Of a stretch of 28,906 nucleotides of DNA, positions 14,196-22,369 are shown piece by piece. The stretch comes from CAYRXM01 sp964428175 (GTDB lineage: Bacteria; Chloroflexota; Anaerolineae; JAFGEY01), in assembly GCA_964428175.1 (NCBI GenBank), contig CAYRXM010000055.1:1-28906 (forward strand). Direction: 5' to 3'. Each line of letters begins with the position of its first letter. Position 1 is the first letter of the stretch. Below the pieces are notes generated by a model that made no database searches, was not told where the DNA came from, and saw only the letters and a list, made by a program, of their open reading frames with translations. Both the position numbers and the translations under genes were made by a program.

Positions 14196-14981
14196 TCAGA
14201 AATCCGCACCGTCTAGCCGCGTCAATATTTCGGGTTCGCCGTCGGTGACGGCAATGGTATGCTCGAAATGGGCCGATAGCTGGCCGTCCTGCGTTTCTAC
14301 CGTCCACCCGTCGCCCAGCACGCGGGTCTTCCACGTGCCCAGGTTGACCATCGGCTCCAGGGCCAAAGTCATCCCTGGCTTGAGCAAATACGTCGGCATT
14401 CGCGAATCATAATAGTTGAGTATCTGCGGGTCTTCGTGCATATCCCGGCCGATGCCGTGCCCGGTATATTCGCGCACCACCTGCATGCCTTGTGCGAGCA
14501 CATATTCTTCGACCGCCCGCGAAATATCACCGGTCCGGTTGCCCTTGCGGGCCTGGGCAATGCCCAGCCGCAGAGCGGTCTGAGTCACCTGGAGCAGCCG
14601 GTGTGCTTTTTCGCTGACCTGTCCCACCGGCAAGGTGATCGCACCGTCGCCCTGAAACCCTTTGTAAATGGTGCCGACATCGATGCTGATGATGTCGCCG
14701 TCCTGCAAAATTCGCCTGGAACTGGGGATGCCATGTACGATCTCTTGGTTGATCGAGGTGCAGATGGCGGCCGGAAAATCGTTCACCCCGCGATGTGGAT
14801 ACCCCCAAAAAGAAGGGACCGCGCCATTACGACGGATGATTTTGTCGGCGACCTCGTTCAACTGCTGCGTGCTCACGCCGGGCGCGACCATGTCGCGCAT
14901 CGCTTCCCAGACCATCACCACGATCTGGTTGGCCTTGCGCATCAGCGCCAGCTCGTGGCTCTTTTTCAAAATGATAGCCAT
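14196..14981 (-). CDS. map: Type I methionine aminopeptidase
   Basis: Removes the initiator methionine from nascent proteins. The 261-residue product has the five metal ligands D101 (IDVGT), D112 (GDGAIT), H175 (YTGHGIG), E209 (LEPM) and E240 (HFEHT), plus H83 in VHGIP. The N-terminus lacks a zinc-finger extension, so it is the short type Ia form. It starts 1 base after the adk stop with only a weak ribosome binding site, indicating translational coupling. Confidence 0.96.
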   Translation of the reverse strand: MAIILKKSHELALMRKANQIVVMVWEAMRDMVAPGVSTQQLNEVADKIIRRNGAVPSFWGYPHRGVNDFPAAICTSINQEIVHGIPSSRRILQDGDIISIDVGTIYKGFQGDGAITLPVGQVSEKAHRLLQVTQTALRLGIAQARKGNRTGDISRAVEEYVLAQGMQVVREYTGHGIGRDMHEDPQILNYYDSRMPTYLLKPGMTLALEPMVNLGTWKTRVLGDGWTVETQDGQLSAHFEHTIAVTDGEPEILTRLDGADF

Positions 14982-14982
14982 C

Positions 14983-15648
14983 CTAGCCTACACCCCGGAT
15001 AACCTGGAGCAGCATATTCTGCACTTCTTCGACGCTGCCCCGCCCATCGACCTCGGCCAGCACACCGGCCTGGCGATAGTATTCGATCAACGGTTCGGTT
15101 TGCCGCATATAAACCTCAATGCGGTTCTTTTGTGTCTCCGGCATATCGTCGGGACGTTGGTACACCTCGCCGCCACACACATCGCAGACGCCAACATGCC
15201 GGGGCGGGCTGTACTCTTGATGATAGACCGCCTTGCACTGCCGGCAGGTCCAGCGGCCGGACAGGCGGTGCAGCAGCGCGTCTTGCGGCACAAAAACATA
15301 GAGCGCCAGCGCAATCGCATCGCCCCGCGCGGCCAGCGCCTCGTCGAGCGATTGCGCCTGGGCCAGCGTGCGCGGAAATCCATCCAAAACGACACCACTG
15401 ACGCAGTCTGGCCGCGACAGGCGCTCCATCACCATCTGGATCGTTACGCCGTCGGGCACCAGTTCGCCGCGATCCATGTAGGATTGGGCCAGCACGCCCA
15501 ACTCGGTCTTGTTGCCGACGTTCTCGCGGAACAGATCACCGCTCGACACGTGTACCAGGCCCAGCTTTTCGACCAGCAGTACGGCCTGCGTGCCCTTGCC
15601 CGCGCCGGGTGCGCCCAGCAAGACGAGATACATCGGTTTTTCAGACAT
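14983..15648 (-). CDS. adk: Adenylate kinase (zinc-lid form)
   Basis: Interconverts ATP+AMP and 2 ADP. The 221-residue product has the P-loop GAPGAGKGT at 12-20, the AMP-binding SSGDLFRENV and LDGFPRT segments, and a long LID with zinc cysteines C135, C138, C155 and C158. GGAG precedes ATG 15648 by 6 bases. It belongs to the usual secY-adk-map run, 9 bases after secY. Confidence 0.97.
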   Translation of the reverse strand: MSEKPMYLVLLGAPGAGKGTQAVLLVEKLGLVHVSSGDLFRENVGNKTELGVLAQSYMDRGELVPDGVTIQMVMERLSRPDCVSGVVLDGFPRTLAQAQSLDEALAARGDAIALALYVFVPQDALLHRLSGRWTCRQCKAVYHQEYSPPRHVGVCDVCGGEVYQRPDDMPETQKNRIEVYMRQTEPLIEYYRQAGVLAEVDGRGSVEEVQNMLLQVIRGVG

Positions 15649-15657
15649 CTGGCGCTC

Positions 15658-16992
15658 CTACTTGATAAAGCCCTCATAGTGGCGCATCAACAACTGGGCC
15701 TCGAGCTGCTTCATCGTATCCAGCACCACACCTACCGCGATGAGCAGACCCGAACTGGAAATCAGCATCATTGACGAATACTGGGTCACTTCGACGTTGG
15801 GCATCAGGCCCAGCAGCAGGTTGACCAGCCAGGGCAGAATCGCAACCAGCCCCAGAAACATCGCGCCGACAAATGTGATGCGCTGCAAGACGCCGTTCAA
15901 ATAATCCGAAGTGCGTTTTCCGGGCCGGATGCCGGGTATGAACCCGCCCTGCTTTTGCAGTGTTTCAGACATGTTTTGTTGTTCAAAGATCGTCTGCGTG
16001 TAAAAATAGGTGAACAAAATCACCAGCACAAAATAAGACAGCCAATACCAGGCGCTCTCGCCGCCAAACACCGTGTACACGGTCGTCGCCACCTTGGATA
16101 TCCACTCGGTTTGCGAGTTGACAAAGTAAGACGAGATAACGCCCGGGAACATCAGCAGCGATTGGGCCATAATCAGCGGGATCATCCCCGCCGAGTTGAC
16201 ACGCAGCGGGATGAAGGTGCTCTGGCCGCCGGCAATGCGCAAGCGGTTGCCGCGCATCCCCAGCACGCGCTTGCCGTATTGCACCGGGATGCGGCGCTGG
16301 CTTTCCTGCACATAGACGATGGCCGCGATGGTCACGATGGTCACCAGAATAAAGGTCGCCAGTTCGATCCACTGCTGGTTCTTGATCAAGGAAGACAGTC
16401 GAGACGGCGTATTGGCGACGATGCCGCCAAAGATGATGATCGACAGACCATTGCCGATGCCGTCGTTGGTAATCAATTCGCCCAACCAGATGGCAAACAT
16501 GGTTCCGGCAGTCATCGTGAACAACGTCGAGATGGTCGGCAGCAAAGCCTCCGGCGTAAAGCCAAAGTTCTGGGCCGAGATGACATTGTACTGCGACTGC
16601 AAAATGCGCACCTGGGTATAGGCTTGCAGCAGCGTCAGCGGGATCGTCGCCAGGTATTGGTAGCGTTCCAGCTTTTCGCGTCCATCGCGCTCTTTTTGCA
16701 TCTTTTCAAGCGCCGGCACCAGCGGCACCAGCAGCTGAAAGATGATGCTGGCCGTGATATAGGGAGAGACGCCCAGCATCATGACCGAAAAGTTGGTCAT
16801 CGCCCCACCGGAGAACATGTCCAACAAGTTGAACAAGGTGCTCTCTTGGGCAATCTGTTGCAGCACTTCCCGGTTGATGTTCGGCAGCGGCACATGCGCC
16901 CCCAGCCGATAAATCACCAGGATCAAAAAGGTGATCAACAGCTTGCGTCTTACGTCTGGCAGTTTAAAGGCGTTTACCACACCTTGCAACAT
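15658..16992 (-). CDS. secY: Protein translocase subunit SecY
   Basis: The channel-forming inner-membrane subunit of the Sec translocon, 444 residues with about ten membrane helices. Recognisable parts are the N-terminal KLLITFLILVIYRLGAHVPLP, the plug and helix 2 region FSGGAMTNFSVMMLGVSPYITASI, the cytosolic loop PVQYGKRVLGMRG and GKRTSDYLNGVLQRITFVGA. GAGGAG lies 6 bases before the ATG. It has its standard place in the spc cluster after rplO. Confidence 0.97.
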   Translation of the reverse strand: MLQGVVNAFKLPDVRRKLLITFLILVIYRLGAHVPLPNINREVLQQIAQESTLFNLLDMFSGGAMTNFSVMMLGVSPYITASIIFQLLVPLVPALEKMQKERDGREKLERYQYLATIPLTLLQAYTQVRILQSQYNVISAQNFGFTPEALLPTISTLFTMTAGTMFAIWLGELITNDGIGNGLSIIIFGGIVANTPSRLSSLIKNQQWIELATFILVTIVTIAAIVYVQESQRRIPVQYGKRVLGMRGNRLRIAGGQSTFIPLRVNSAGMIPLIMAQSLLMFPGVISSYFVNSQTEWISKVATTVYTVFGGESAWYWLSYFVLVILFTYFYTQTIFEQQNMSETLQKQGGFIPGIRPGKRTSDYLNGVLQRITFVGAMFLGLVAILPWLVNLLLGLMPNVEVTQYSSMMLISSSGLLIAVGVVLDTMKQLEAQLLMRHYEGFIK

Positions 16993-17029
16993 GGGTCTCT
17001 CCTCAACACAGTCTCTAATGACCGATCAA

Positions 17030-17476
17030 TCAACCCTGGGGCAGCACCTGAACCGAGCCGCCGGCCGCTTCGATCTTGGCCCGGGCCGACGCAGAAAAAC
17101 GATGCGCCTTGACGGTCAGCGCGCGACTCAGCTCGCCTTCACCCAGGATAACCACGGGCAGCGTTTCACTCTTGATCAGGCCCGAAGCGGCCAGTGTTTC
17201 CGGCGTCACTTCGCATTCCCAATCGGCAATACTGCCCAGATTGACCGGCGTATAGGTCACGCGGGAGCGATTGCGAAAACCGCGCTTGTATGGCAGGCGG
17301 CGCACCAACGGCAACTGGCCACCCTCAAAGTAAGGCCCTTTGCCGCCGCCCGAACGGGAATTCTGGCCTTTGGTGCCGCGACCGGCAGTCTTGCCTTTGC
17401 CCGACGCGATGCCCCGGCCTTTGCGGGTGCGCTTTTTGGTCGACCCCGGAGCGGGGCGCAAATCGTTCAATTTCAT
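17030..17476 (-). CDS. rplO: 50S ribosomal protein uL15
   Basis: 148 residues, with the basic glycine-rich N-terminus GRGIASGKGKTAGRGTKGQNSR and the FEGGQLPLVRRLPYKRGF block typical of L15. ATG 17476 was chosen over upstream frame extensions because it yields the family start MKLNDLRPAPGS and has GGAGG at 9-base spacing. Confidence 0.97.
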   Translation of the reverse strand: MKLNDLRPAPGSTKKRTRKGRGIASGKGKTAGRGTKGQNSRSGGGKGPYFEGGQLPLVRRLPYKRGFRNRSRVTYTPVNLGSIADWECEVTPETLAASGLIKSETLPVVILGEGELSRALTVKAHRFSASARAKIEAAGGSVQVLPQG

Positions 17477-17525
17477 CTTTTCTATCCTCCGACAAGTTCG
17501 GACGCCAGGCCGGAGCCGGGCAACC

Positions 17526-17708
17526 TTACTTGACCTCTTGAATCTCAACCAGGTGGCTAATTGCACGAACCATCCCGCGCGTTATGGGATTATCCTCGAC
17601 CTCAACCTCGTCGCCAAGGCGTTTGAGCTTGAGCGCGCGCATCGTCCCTTTTTGCTGCACGGTATAGCCGATCATGCTCTTGACATACTTGACACGCAGC
17701 TTAGCCAT
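17526..17708 (-). CDS. rpmD: 50S ribosomal protein uL30
   Basis: 60 residues, usual size, containing the family pattern RVKYVKSMIGYTVQQKGTMRALKLKRLGDEV. Its start overlaps the end of rpsE by 8 bases, with GGAG 8 bases upstream inside rpsE. It occupies the standard position between rpsE and rplO. Confidence 0.95.
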   Translation of the reverse strand: MAKLRVKYVKSMIGYTVQQKGTMRALKLKRLGDEVEVEDNPITRGMVRAISHLVEIQEVK

Positions 17709-18225
17709 GGCTCTTGCTCCAACGCGGGGTCGTCTCGCTGACCGGCACGCCGCGCGTTTGCGCCACCTGTTCGGGGCTGCGCAGCGCGCGCAGGGCCTTT
17801 AGCGTTGCGGTGACGACATTCAAGGCGTTTGCGCTGCCCAACGACTTGCCCAGCACATCTTTGATGCCGACAACCTCGACCACGGCGCGCATTCCACCCC
17901 CGGCGACGATGCCCGTGCCGCGCGAAGCCGGCTTGAGCATCACCCTGGCCCCGGCATATTCGGCAATGATCTCGTGCGGGATCGTTGTTCCCAGCAAGAC
18001 CACCTGTTTCATTTCCCGACGCGCTTGCTCCGACGCCTTGCGCATCGCATCGGGAACCGTGCGGGCCTTGCCCACCCCCACGCCGAGCCGCCCGTTGTTA
18101 TCGCCGACTACAGTCACGACGCGAAACCCAAAGCGGCGGCCGCCCTTGATCACTTTGGCGACGCGGGTAATATCGACCACGCGCTCGTCCAGTTCTTCAA
18201 CTTCTTCGTATCCACGTCTTGCCAT
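17701..18225 (-). CDS. rpsE: 30S ribosomal protein uS5
   Basis: 174 residues. The S5 double-stranded RNA-binding domain (DITRVAKVIKGGRRFGFRVVTVVGD) is followed by the C-terminal domain with PASRGTGIVAGGGMRAVVEVVGIKDVLGKS. Two ATG codons are adjacent (18228 and 18225); the second sits at a better distance from AGGAG and gives MARRGYEE. It is separated from rplR by about 44 bases. Confidence 0.96.
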   Translation of the reverse strand: MARRGYEEVEELDERVVDITRVAKVIKGGRRFGFRVVTVVGDNNGRLGVGVGKARTVPDAMRKASEQARREMKQVVLLGTTIPHEIIAEYAGARVMLKPASRGTGIVAGGGMRAVVEVVGIKDVLGKSLGSANALNVVTATLKALRALRSPEQVAQTRGVPVSETTPRWSKSHG

Positions 18226-18269
18226 CATCCCTCCTCAACAGGACAAAACAGAGCCAGGGCCCTGATGTT

Positions 18270-18632
18270 CTAGAATTCGAGGCCACCTTCGCGGGAGGCA
18301 TCGGCCAGCGCCTTGATGCGGCCATGATACTGATAGCCGCCCCGGTCGAAAACCACCTGCGTCACCCCATTCGACAGCGCCTTTTCGGCCAACTGCTTGC
18401 CGACCAACTGCGCCTGTTCGGTCTTGTTCAACTCGGCCACCCGCTCGCGGATGTCCGGATCCAGGGTTGAAGCCGAAACCAACGTGCGGCCCGACACATC
18501 ATCGATAATTTGCGCATAAATATGTTTCAAGCTGCGAAAAATACTCAGACGCGGCATTGCGAGCGTCCCGGCGATTCTTTTCCGCACCCGCGAATGACGC
18601 CGTTGGCGTGCAGCTCCCCGTGTTTCTTTCAT
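18270..18632 (-). CDS. rplR: 50S ribosomal protein uL18
   Basis: 120 residues, binds 5S rRNA. It shows RQRRHSRVRKRIAGTLAMPRLSIFRSLKHIYAQIIDD and FDRGGYQYHGRIKALADASREGGLEF. The ATG at 18632 has AGGAGG 6 bases upstream; that site is the end of an intergenic repeat copy (18642-18725). The longer open frame upstream encodes only repeat sequence. Confidence 0.96.
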   Translation of the reverse strand: MKETRGAARQRRHSRVRKRIAGTLAMPRLSIFRSLKHIYAQIIDDVSGRTLVSASTLDPDIRERVAELNKTEQAQLVGKQLAEKALSNGVTQVVFDRGGYQYHGRIKALADASREGGLEF

Positions 18633-18641
18633 ATCGTTCCT

Positions 18642-18725
18642 CCTATCCCGAATAAACCGGAACTGAACAAGGCTTGTCTGCTCCGAAAAACTTGCACCCC
18701 AAAAAACAACGATCTTGAGGATAGG
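18642..18725 (-). repeat. Intergenic repeat, tandem copy A (before rplR)
   Basis: The copy is bounded by CCTATCC (18642-18648) and its inverse GGATAGG (18719-18725). In gene sense it starts CCTATCCTCAAGATCG and ends ATTCGGGATAGG, merging into the AGGAGG ribosome binding site of rplR. It forms a tandem array of period 85 with copy B and the partial copy C. It differs from copy B at only a few positions. Confidence 0.9.
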
Positions 18726-18726
18726 C

Positions 18727-18810
18727 CCTATCCCGAATAAATCGGAACTGAACAAGGCTTGTCTGCTCCGAAAAATTTGCGTCCCCAAAAGCAACGATCT
18801 TGAGGATAGG
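18727..18810 (-). repeat. Intergenic repeat, tandem copy B
   Basis: The second unit of the array has CCTATCC at 18727-18733 and GGATAGG at 18804-18810. It is nearly identical to copy A. It includes the small CCGA-TTTAT-TCGG stem and an AACAAGGCTTG segment found in both units. Confidence 0.9.
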
Positions 18811-18811
18811 C

Positions 18812-18909
18812 CCTATCCCGAATAAATCGGAACTGAACCAAGCTGTTCAGCAAGTCTTTGCCTGGAAAACAAAAATCTCCCCGGTCGACCGCGTTCAGCA
18901 GCCCGGCGT
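18812..18909 (-). repeat. Intergenic repeat, degenerate copy C
   Basis: The third unit starts at the same period (CCTATCC at 18812-18818). It keeps about 27 bases of identity to copies A and B, then diverges, and lacks the distal GGATAGG. It contains a CTGAAC/GTTCAG hairpin. It fills the space up to the rplF stop at 18910. Confidence 0.75.
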
Positions 18910-19455
18910 CTAGCCGGCCTTGCCGGACTTGCCGGCCTTGCGGCGTACAAACTCGCCCTGGTAACGCACACCCTTGCCCTTGTACGGCTCGGGGGGACGC
19001 CAACCGCGAACGTCTGCCGCCACCTGCCCGACCACTTCTTTGTCGATGCCCGAAATAACGACCGTCTGGCCGCGATCCTGGATGGCAAAGTTTACATTGG
19101 CCGGAGGCACCACCTCGACGACGTGCGAATGGCCCAGGTACAAAACCAGGCACTTGTCACGCATCGCCGCACGATAGCCAACACCGGTGATTTCGAGCAC
19201 CTTGCTGAAACCTTCACTGACGCCAACGACCATATTGTTGACCAGCGCGCGCGTCAAGCCGTGCAATGCTTTATGATGCCGCTGATCGGATGGGCGCTTG
19301 ATCAAGATGGTTTGACCTTCCATCGCGACATCCATATCGGCGTGGACCGTCCTTTCGAGCGTCCCCTTGGGGCCGGCCACTTTGACGGTGTGACCATCGA
19401 TCTCGATCTTGACACCCGCCGGTACGGGAATGGGTAATTTTCCAATTCGTGACAC
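18910..19455 (-). CDS. rplF: 50S ribosomal protein uL6
   Basis: 181 residues, two related domains. The N-terminus SRIGKLPIPVPAGVKIEIDG and the C-terminal PEPYKGKGVRYQGEFVRRKAGKSGKAG are family hallmarks. The start is GTG 19455, 8 bases after GAGGAG; an earlier in-frame GTG lies inside that ribosome binding site and is unlikely. It is followed by the 277-base repeat array before rplR, the largest gap inside the spc cluster. Confidence 0.95.
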   Translation of the reverse strand: MSRIGKLPIPVPAGVKIEIDGHTVKVAGPKGTLERTVHADMDVAMEGQTILIKRPSDQRHHKALHGLTRALVNNMVVGVSEGFSKVLEITGVGYRAAMRDKCLVLYLGHSHVVEVVPPANVNFAIQDRGQTVVISGIDKEVVGQVAADVRGWRPPEPYKGKGVRYQGEFVRRKAGKSGKAG

Positions 19456-19459
19456 CGCA

Positions 19460-19517
19460 AACACTCCTCTAGCCCGGATAAACCGGAGTCAATTCAAATC
19501 GGCAACCTGGCAGCAGG
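19460..19517 (-). repeat. Partial relative of the intergenic repeat (before rplF)
   Basis: The 62-base rpsH-rplF gap ends, in gene sense, with CCGGTTTATCCGGGCTAGAGGAG. The other copies end with CCGATTTATTCGGGATAGGAGG. The small stem is kept by paired changes (CCGG/CCGG against CCGA/TCGG). The rest of the gap is not clearly related. Confidence 0.5.
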
Positions 19518-19922
19518 CTACCAGACGTAGCAGATCACCTCGCCGCCAACGCCCGCCTGGCGCGCCTGGCGGTCGGTCATCATTCCCCTGGACGTGGACA
19601 AGACGGCGACGCCCAGGCCGTTCAGCACCCAGGGAATCTCTTCCTTGCCAGCATAGACGCGGGCGCCGGGCTTGCTCACGCGCTTGACCCCGACGATTGC
19701 CGAGGTGCGGTTCTTGCGCTCGCCCACGTACTTGAGCCAGACACGAATCTTGGGCTGCGGGCGTTCGGGAATCACGTCGTAATTCTGGATAAAACCTTCG
19801 TCCTTGAGAATGCGCACGATCGCCAGCTTGAGCCTGGAACTCGGAAAAACAACTGAGGTGTGGCCGACCATCACCGCATTTCTGATGCGCGTCAACATAT
19901 CCGCAATAGGGTCTGTCATCAT
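19518..19922 (-). CDS. rpsH: 30S ribosomal protein uS8
   Basis: 134 residues, including MTDPIADMLTRIRNAVMVGH at the start and the C-terminal VLSTSRGMMTDRQARQAGVGGEVICYVW, as expected for S8. Two ATG codons are adjacent; the first (19922) has GAGGT at 8-base spacing and is preferred. In other bacteria S8 represses the spc operon; no target was recognised here. Confidence 0.96.
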   Translation of the reverse strand: MMTDPIADMLTRIRNAVMVGHTSVVFPSSRLKLAIVRILKDEGFIQNYDVIPERPQPKIRVWLKYVGERKNRTSAIVGVKRVSKPGARVYAGKEEIPWVLNGLGVAVLSTSRGMMTDRQARQAGVGGEVICYVW

Positions 19923-19950
19923 AGTTCTAAACCTCGTATCGAACTCTAGC

Positions 19951-20133
19951 CTACCAGCTTGCCTTTTTGACGCCGGGCAGCAGGCCCTTGAGCGCCATTT
20001 CGCGGAAGCAGATTCGGCACAATTTGAATCGACGGATAAAGCCTCTGGGCCGTCCACAGACCTGGCAGCGGTTGCGCACGCGCACTTTGTATTTGCGACG
20101 CTGCTCTCGATAAGGCATACACGTTTTGGACAC
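19951..20133 (-). CDS. rpsZ: 30S ribosomal protein uS14, zinc type
   Basis: 60 residues, the short zinc-binding form (rpsN1/rpsZ), with cysteines C23, C26, C39 and C42 in CQVCGRPRG and CRICFRE, and the tail LPGVKKASW. The start is GTG 20133 with GGAGG 5-6 bases upstream. The N-terminal stretch (MSKTCMPYREQRRK) differs from the common AKTSM start. It lies between rplE and rpsH as usual. Confidence 0.95.
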   Translation of the reverse strand: MSKTCMPYREQRRKYKVRVRNRCQVCGRPRGFIRRFKLCRICFREMALKGLLPGVKKASW

Positions 20134-20145
20134 AGTTACCTCCTC

Positions 20146-20712
20146 TTATTGCTGCTGTGTGGCCCGTTCGGCAAAGGGCATACCCAACAGTTTCAACAAC
20201 TGGTGGCCTTCTTCATCGGTCTGGGCAGTGGTGACGATCACCACACCCATCCCCCGAATCTTGTCAATCTTGTCATAGTTGATTTCAGGAAACACCAACT
20301 GTTCGGTCAAACCGAGCGTATAATTGCCGTGCCCGTCGAACCCATCCGGCGAGACGCCGCGAAAGTCGCGACGGCGGGGCAGGGCAACGTTCATCAGGCG
20401 GTCGATAAAGTCCCACATCCGGTCGCCGCGCAGTGTGACCTTGCAGCCAATCTGGCGGCCTTCGCGGAGTTTGAAACTGGCAATCGATTTGCGTGCTTTG
20501 GTCACGATCGGCTGCTGGCCGGTGATGGTGCGCAAATCTTCCACCGCTGCGTCGAGCGCTTTGGCGTTCTGGAGCGCCTCGCCCACACCGATGTTAACCA
20601 CAATCTTGTCCAGTCGCGGCACCTGCATCACGTTCTGGTAATTGAACGCCTTGATCATTTCGCCGACGACCTGCTCTTTATATCGTTCTTTTAACCTGGG
20701 AACCCGAGCCAT
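20146..20712 (-). CDS. rplE: 50S ribosomal protein uL5
   Basis: 188 residues, binds 5S rRNA and contacts the P-site tRNA. It has PRLDKIVVNIGVGEALQNAK, ARKSIASFKLREGRQIGCKVTLRG and GVVIVTTAQTDEEGHQLLKLLGMPF. ATG 20712 with GGAG 6 bases upstream is preferred over the GTG directly before it. Confidence 0.97.
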   Translation of the reverse strand: MARVPRLKERYKEQVVGEMIKAFNYQNVMQVPRLDKIVVNIGVGEALQNAKALDAAVEDLRTITGQQPIVTKARKSIASFKLREGRQIGCKVTLRGDRMWDFIDRLMNVALPRRRDFRGVSPDGFDGHGNYTLGLTEQLVFPEINYDKIDKIRGMGVVIVTTAQTDEEGHQLLKLLGMPFAERATQQQ

Positions 20713-20730
20713 CACTCACTCCTTATCGGC

Positions 20731-21051
20731 CTATTCGAACTGCGCCTGGCATTTTTTGCAGGTGCGCTGCTTGTGGCCGCTTTCGTCCAGTACATATCCT
20801 ACGCGGGTGCGGTTTTGACAACTGGGACAAATCAACATCACGTTCGATATATCGAGGGGCGCTTCCAGTTCAATCCGCCCGCCCTGGGTCTGCCGGCGCC
20901 CGGCTGAAATTGGGCGCTGGTGTTTGATCACAATGTTGACCCCTTCAACCACAATCTTTTTCTTGCGCGGAAAGACCTCGCGCACCGTGCCGCGCATACC
21001 GCTGTCTTCTCCACGAATGATTTCAACTGTATCACCTGACTTGATTTTCAC
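20731..21051 (-). CDS. rplX: 50S ribosomal protein uL24
   Basis: 106 residues. The KOW-like N-terminus KSGDTVEIIRGEDSGMRGTV is followed by GVNIVIKHQRP. The C-terminus carries a complete zinc-ribbon pair, C75-x2-C78 and C98-x2-C101, retained in many but not all L24 proteins. The start is GTG 21051 with AAGGAGG 6 bases upstream. Confidence 0.96.
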   Translation of the reverse strand: MKIKSGDTVEIIRGEDSGMRGTVREVFPRKKKIVVEGVNIVIKHQRPISAGRRQTQGGRIELEAPLDISNVMLICPSCQNRTRVGYVLDESGHKQRTCKKCQAQFE

Positions 21052-21072
21052 GCCATTCCTCCTTAGCCGTCC

Positions 21073-21444
21073 TTACAGCACTTCTGGCGCTAAAGAAACG
21101 ATCCGCATAAACCCTTTTTCGCGCAGTTCGCGCGCCACCGGGCCAAAGATGCGTGTCCCACGCGGGTTTTTGGTGATCGGATCCAGAATCACTGCGGCAT
21201 TGTCGTCGAACTTGATCGTCGAGCCATCTGGACGCTTGATCTCTTTGGTGGTGCGCACAATCACCGCGCGCACGATCTCGCCCTTTTTCACCGAAGCGGT
21301 CGGCGAGGCCTGTTTGACCGTAGCCACAATGATGTCACCCACCGCGCCGTATTTGCGCTTGAACCCGCCCTTGACGCGAATGCACAAAATTTCACGCGCG
21401 CCGGTATTATCCGCCACTTGAAGGCGACTCTCTGTCTGAATCAT
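21073..21444 (-). CDS. rplN: 50S ribosomal protein uL14
   Basis: 123 residues, standard length, beginning MIQTESRLQVADNTGAREILCIRVKGG and ending FMRIVSLAPEVL. The segment DDNAAVILDPITKNPRGTRIFGPVARELR is the family signature. It lies between rpsQ and rplX with short gaps. Confidence 0.98.
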   Translation of the reverse strand: MIQTESRLQVADNTGAREILCIRVKGGFKRKYGAVGDIIVATVKQASPTASVKKGEIVRAVIVRTTKEIKRPDGSTIKFDDNAAVILDPITKNPRGTRIFGPVARELREKGFMRIVSLAPEVL

Positions 21445-21458
21445 CTCTTCACCGCTCC

Positions 21459-21710
21459 TTATCCGGCCCGTTCCAGAACCTCTTCCACAACCCAGCGCTT
21501 GGTGCGGCTGAGCGGACGAGATTCGACGATGCGGACCAAATCGCCCTCATGGCATTGGTTGGTCTCGTCGTGCACCTTGAACTTTTTCGCCGCCTTGATG
21601 ACTTTTTTGTACATCCGGTGGCGGTACAAACGCTCAACGGCGACGACGACGGTCTTGTCCATCTTGTCGCTGACCACACGACCCTCTAAACGTTTTCTAC
21701 GCGATTCCAT
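21459..21710 (-). CDS. rpsQ: 30S ribosomal protein uS17
   Basis: 83 residues, with RRKRLEGRVVSDKMDKTVVVAVERLYRHRMYKK and the CHEGDLVRIVESRPLSRTKRW block. ATG 21710 starts one base past the rpmC stop codon and uses GGAGA within rpmC. The open frame extends 10 codons upstream without family similarity. Confidence 0.96.
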   Translation of the reverse strand: MESRRKRLEGRVVSDKMDKTVVVAVERLYRHRMYKKVIKAAKKFKVHDETNQCHEGDLVRIVESRPLSRTKRWVVEEVLERAG

Positions 21711-21711
21711 C

Positions 21712-21912
21712 TCAGCTCTCTCCTGCCAGTTCGCGTTCATGCAGAACGGTTTTCAACCGCGCAATATCGCGCCGGGCCTTTTGAATGACATTATGATCGC
21801 GAAGCTGTGCCGTGGCCAAGCGAAAACGCAGGTTGAACAGGTTTTCTTGGGCGCGCTCCAGTTCTTCGTGGATCTGCTGTATGGACATTTCTCGGACTTG
21901 ACTTGCTTTCAT
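21712..21912 (-). CDS. rpmC: 50S ribosomal protein uL29
   Basis: 66 residues, a two-helix protein near the peptide tunnel exit. It contains the typical ELERAQENLFNLRFRLATAQLRD and IARLKTVLHEREL segments. GGAG precedes the ATG. It follows rplP by 14 bases. Confidence 0.95.
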   Translation of the reverse strand: MKASQVREMSIQQIHEELERAQENLFNLRFRLATAQLRDHNVIQKARRDIARLKTVLHERELAGES

Positions 21913-21926
21913 ACGACTGTCTCCTG

Positions 21927-22340
21927 CTACAATTCTGACCGATCCACAACCTGGGTCTTGAATGGCAGCTTGAAAGCGGCCTGCCGCAAAACCAGGTGCG
22001 CATCCTCACGGCTCAGACCAGAAACCTCAAAGAGCACACGACCGGGCTTGATCACGGCCACCCAATGGTCTACCGCGCCCTTGCCTTTACCCATTCGCGT
22101 TTCCGCCGGTTTTTTGGTCACGGGCTTGTCCGGGAAAATCCGAATCCAGTACTTGCCGTTTCGGCGCGTCTGGCGCACAATCACGCGACGGGCCGCTTCA
22201 ATCTGCCGGCTGGTCATCCAGCCTGGTTCGAGCGATTGAAGCCCATATTCGCCAAACTGCACTTCAGCGCCGCGCTGGGCCTTTCCCTTGGTCCGCCCGC
22301 GAAATTGCTTGCGATACTTGACTCTTTTGGGCAACAACAT
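21927..22340 (-). CDS. rplP: 50S ribosomal protein uL16
   Basis: 137 residues, standard length, starting MLLPKRVKYRKQFRGRTKGKAQRG and containing RRNGKYWIRIFPDKPVTKKPAETRMGKGKG, which lies near the peptidyl transferase centre. ATG 22340 has AAGGAG at 8-base spacing. An 82-base gap with a strong hairpin separates it from rpsC. Confidence 0.97.
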   Translation of the reverse strand: MLLPKRVKYRKQFRGRTKGKAQRGAEVQFGEYGLQSLEPGWMTSRQIEAARRVIVRQTRRNGKYWIRIFPDKPVTKKPAETRMGKGKGAVDHWVAVIKPGRVLFEVSGLSREDAHLVLRQAAFKLPFKTQVVDRSEL

Positions 22341-22369
22341 AACAAGACTCCTTATCTTACCTCGGATAC

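Noticed and set aside
15955..17112. Plus-strand open frame of 385 codons over secY
   Set aside because: Antisense to SecY; very rich in H, Q, R and D, a typical mirror of membrane-protein codons.
18642..18909. Possible CRISPR array
   Set aside because: Units are 85 bp and similar along their whole length, with no unique spacers and only two to three copies.
18728..19153. Minus-strand frames across the rplF-rplR gap with repeated peptides such as VQFRFIRDR
   Set aside because: The repeated peptides are translations of the 85-bp DNA repeat, occur in different frames and lack proper starts; the repeat is non-coding.
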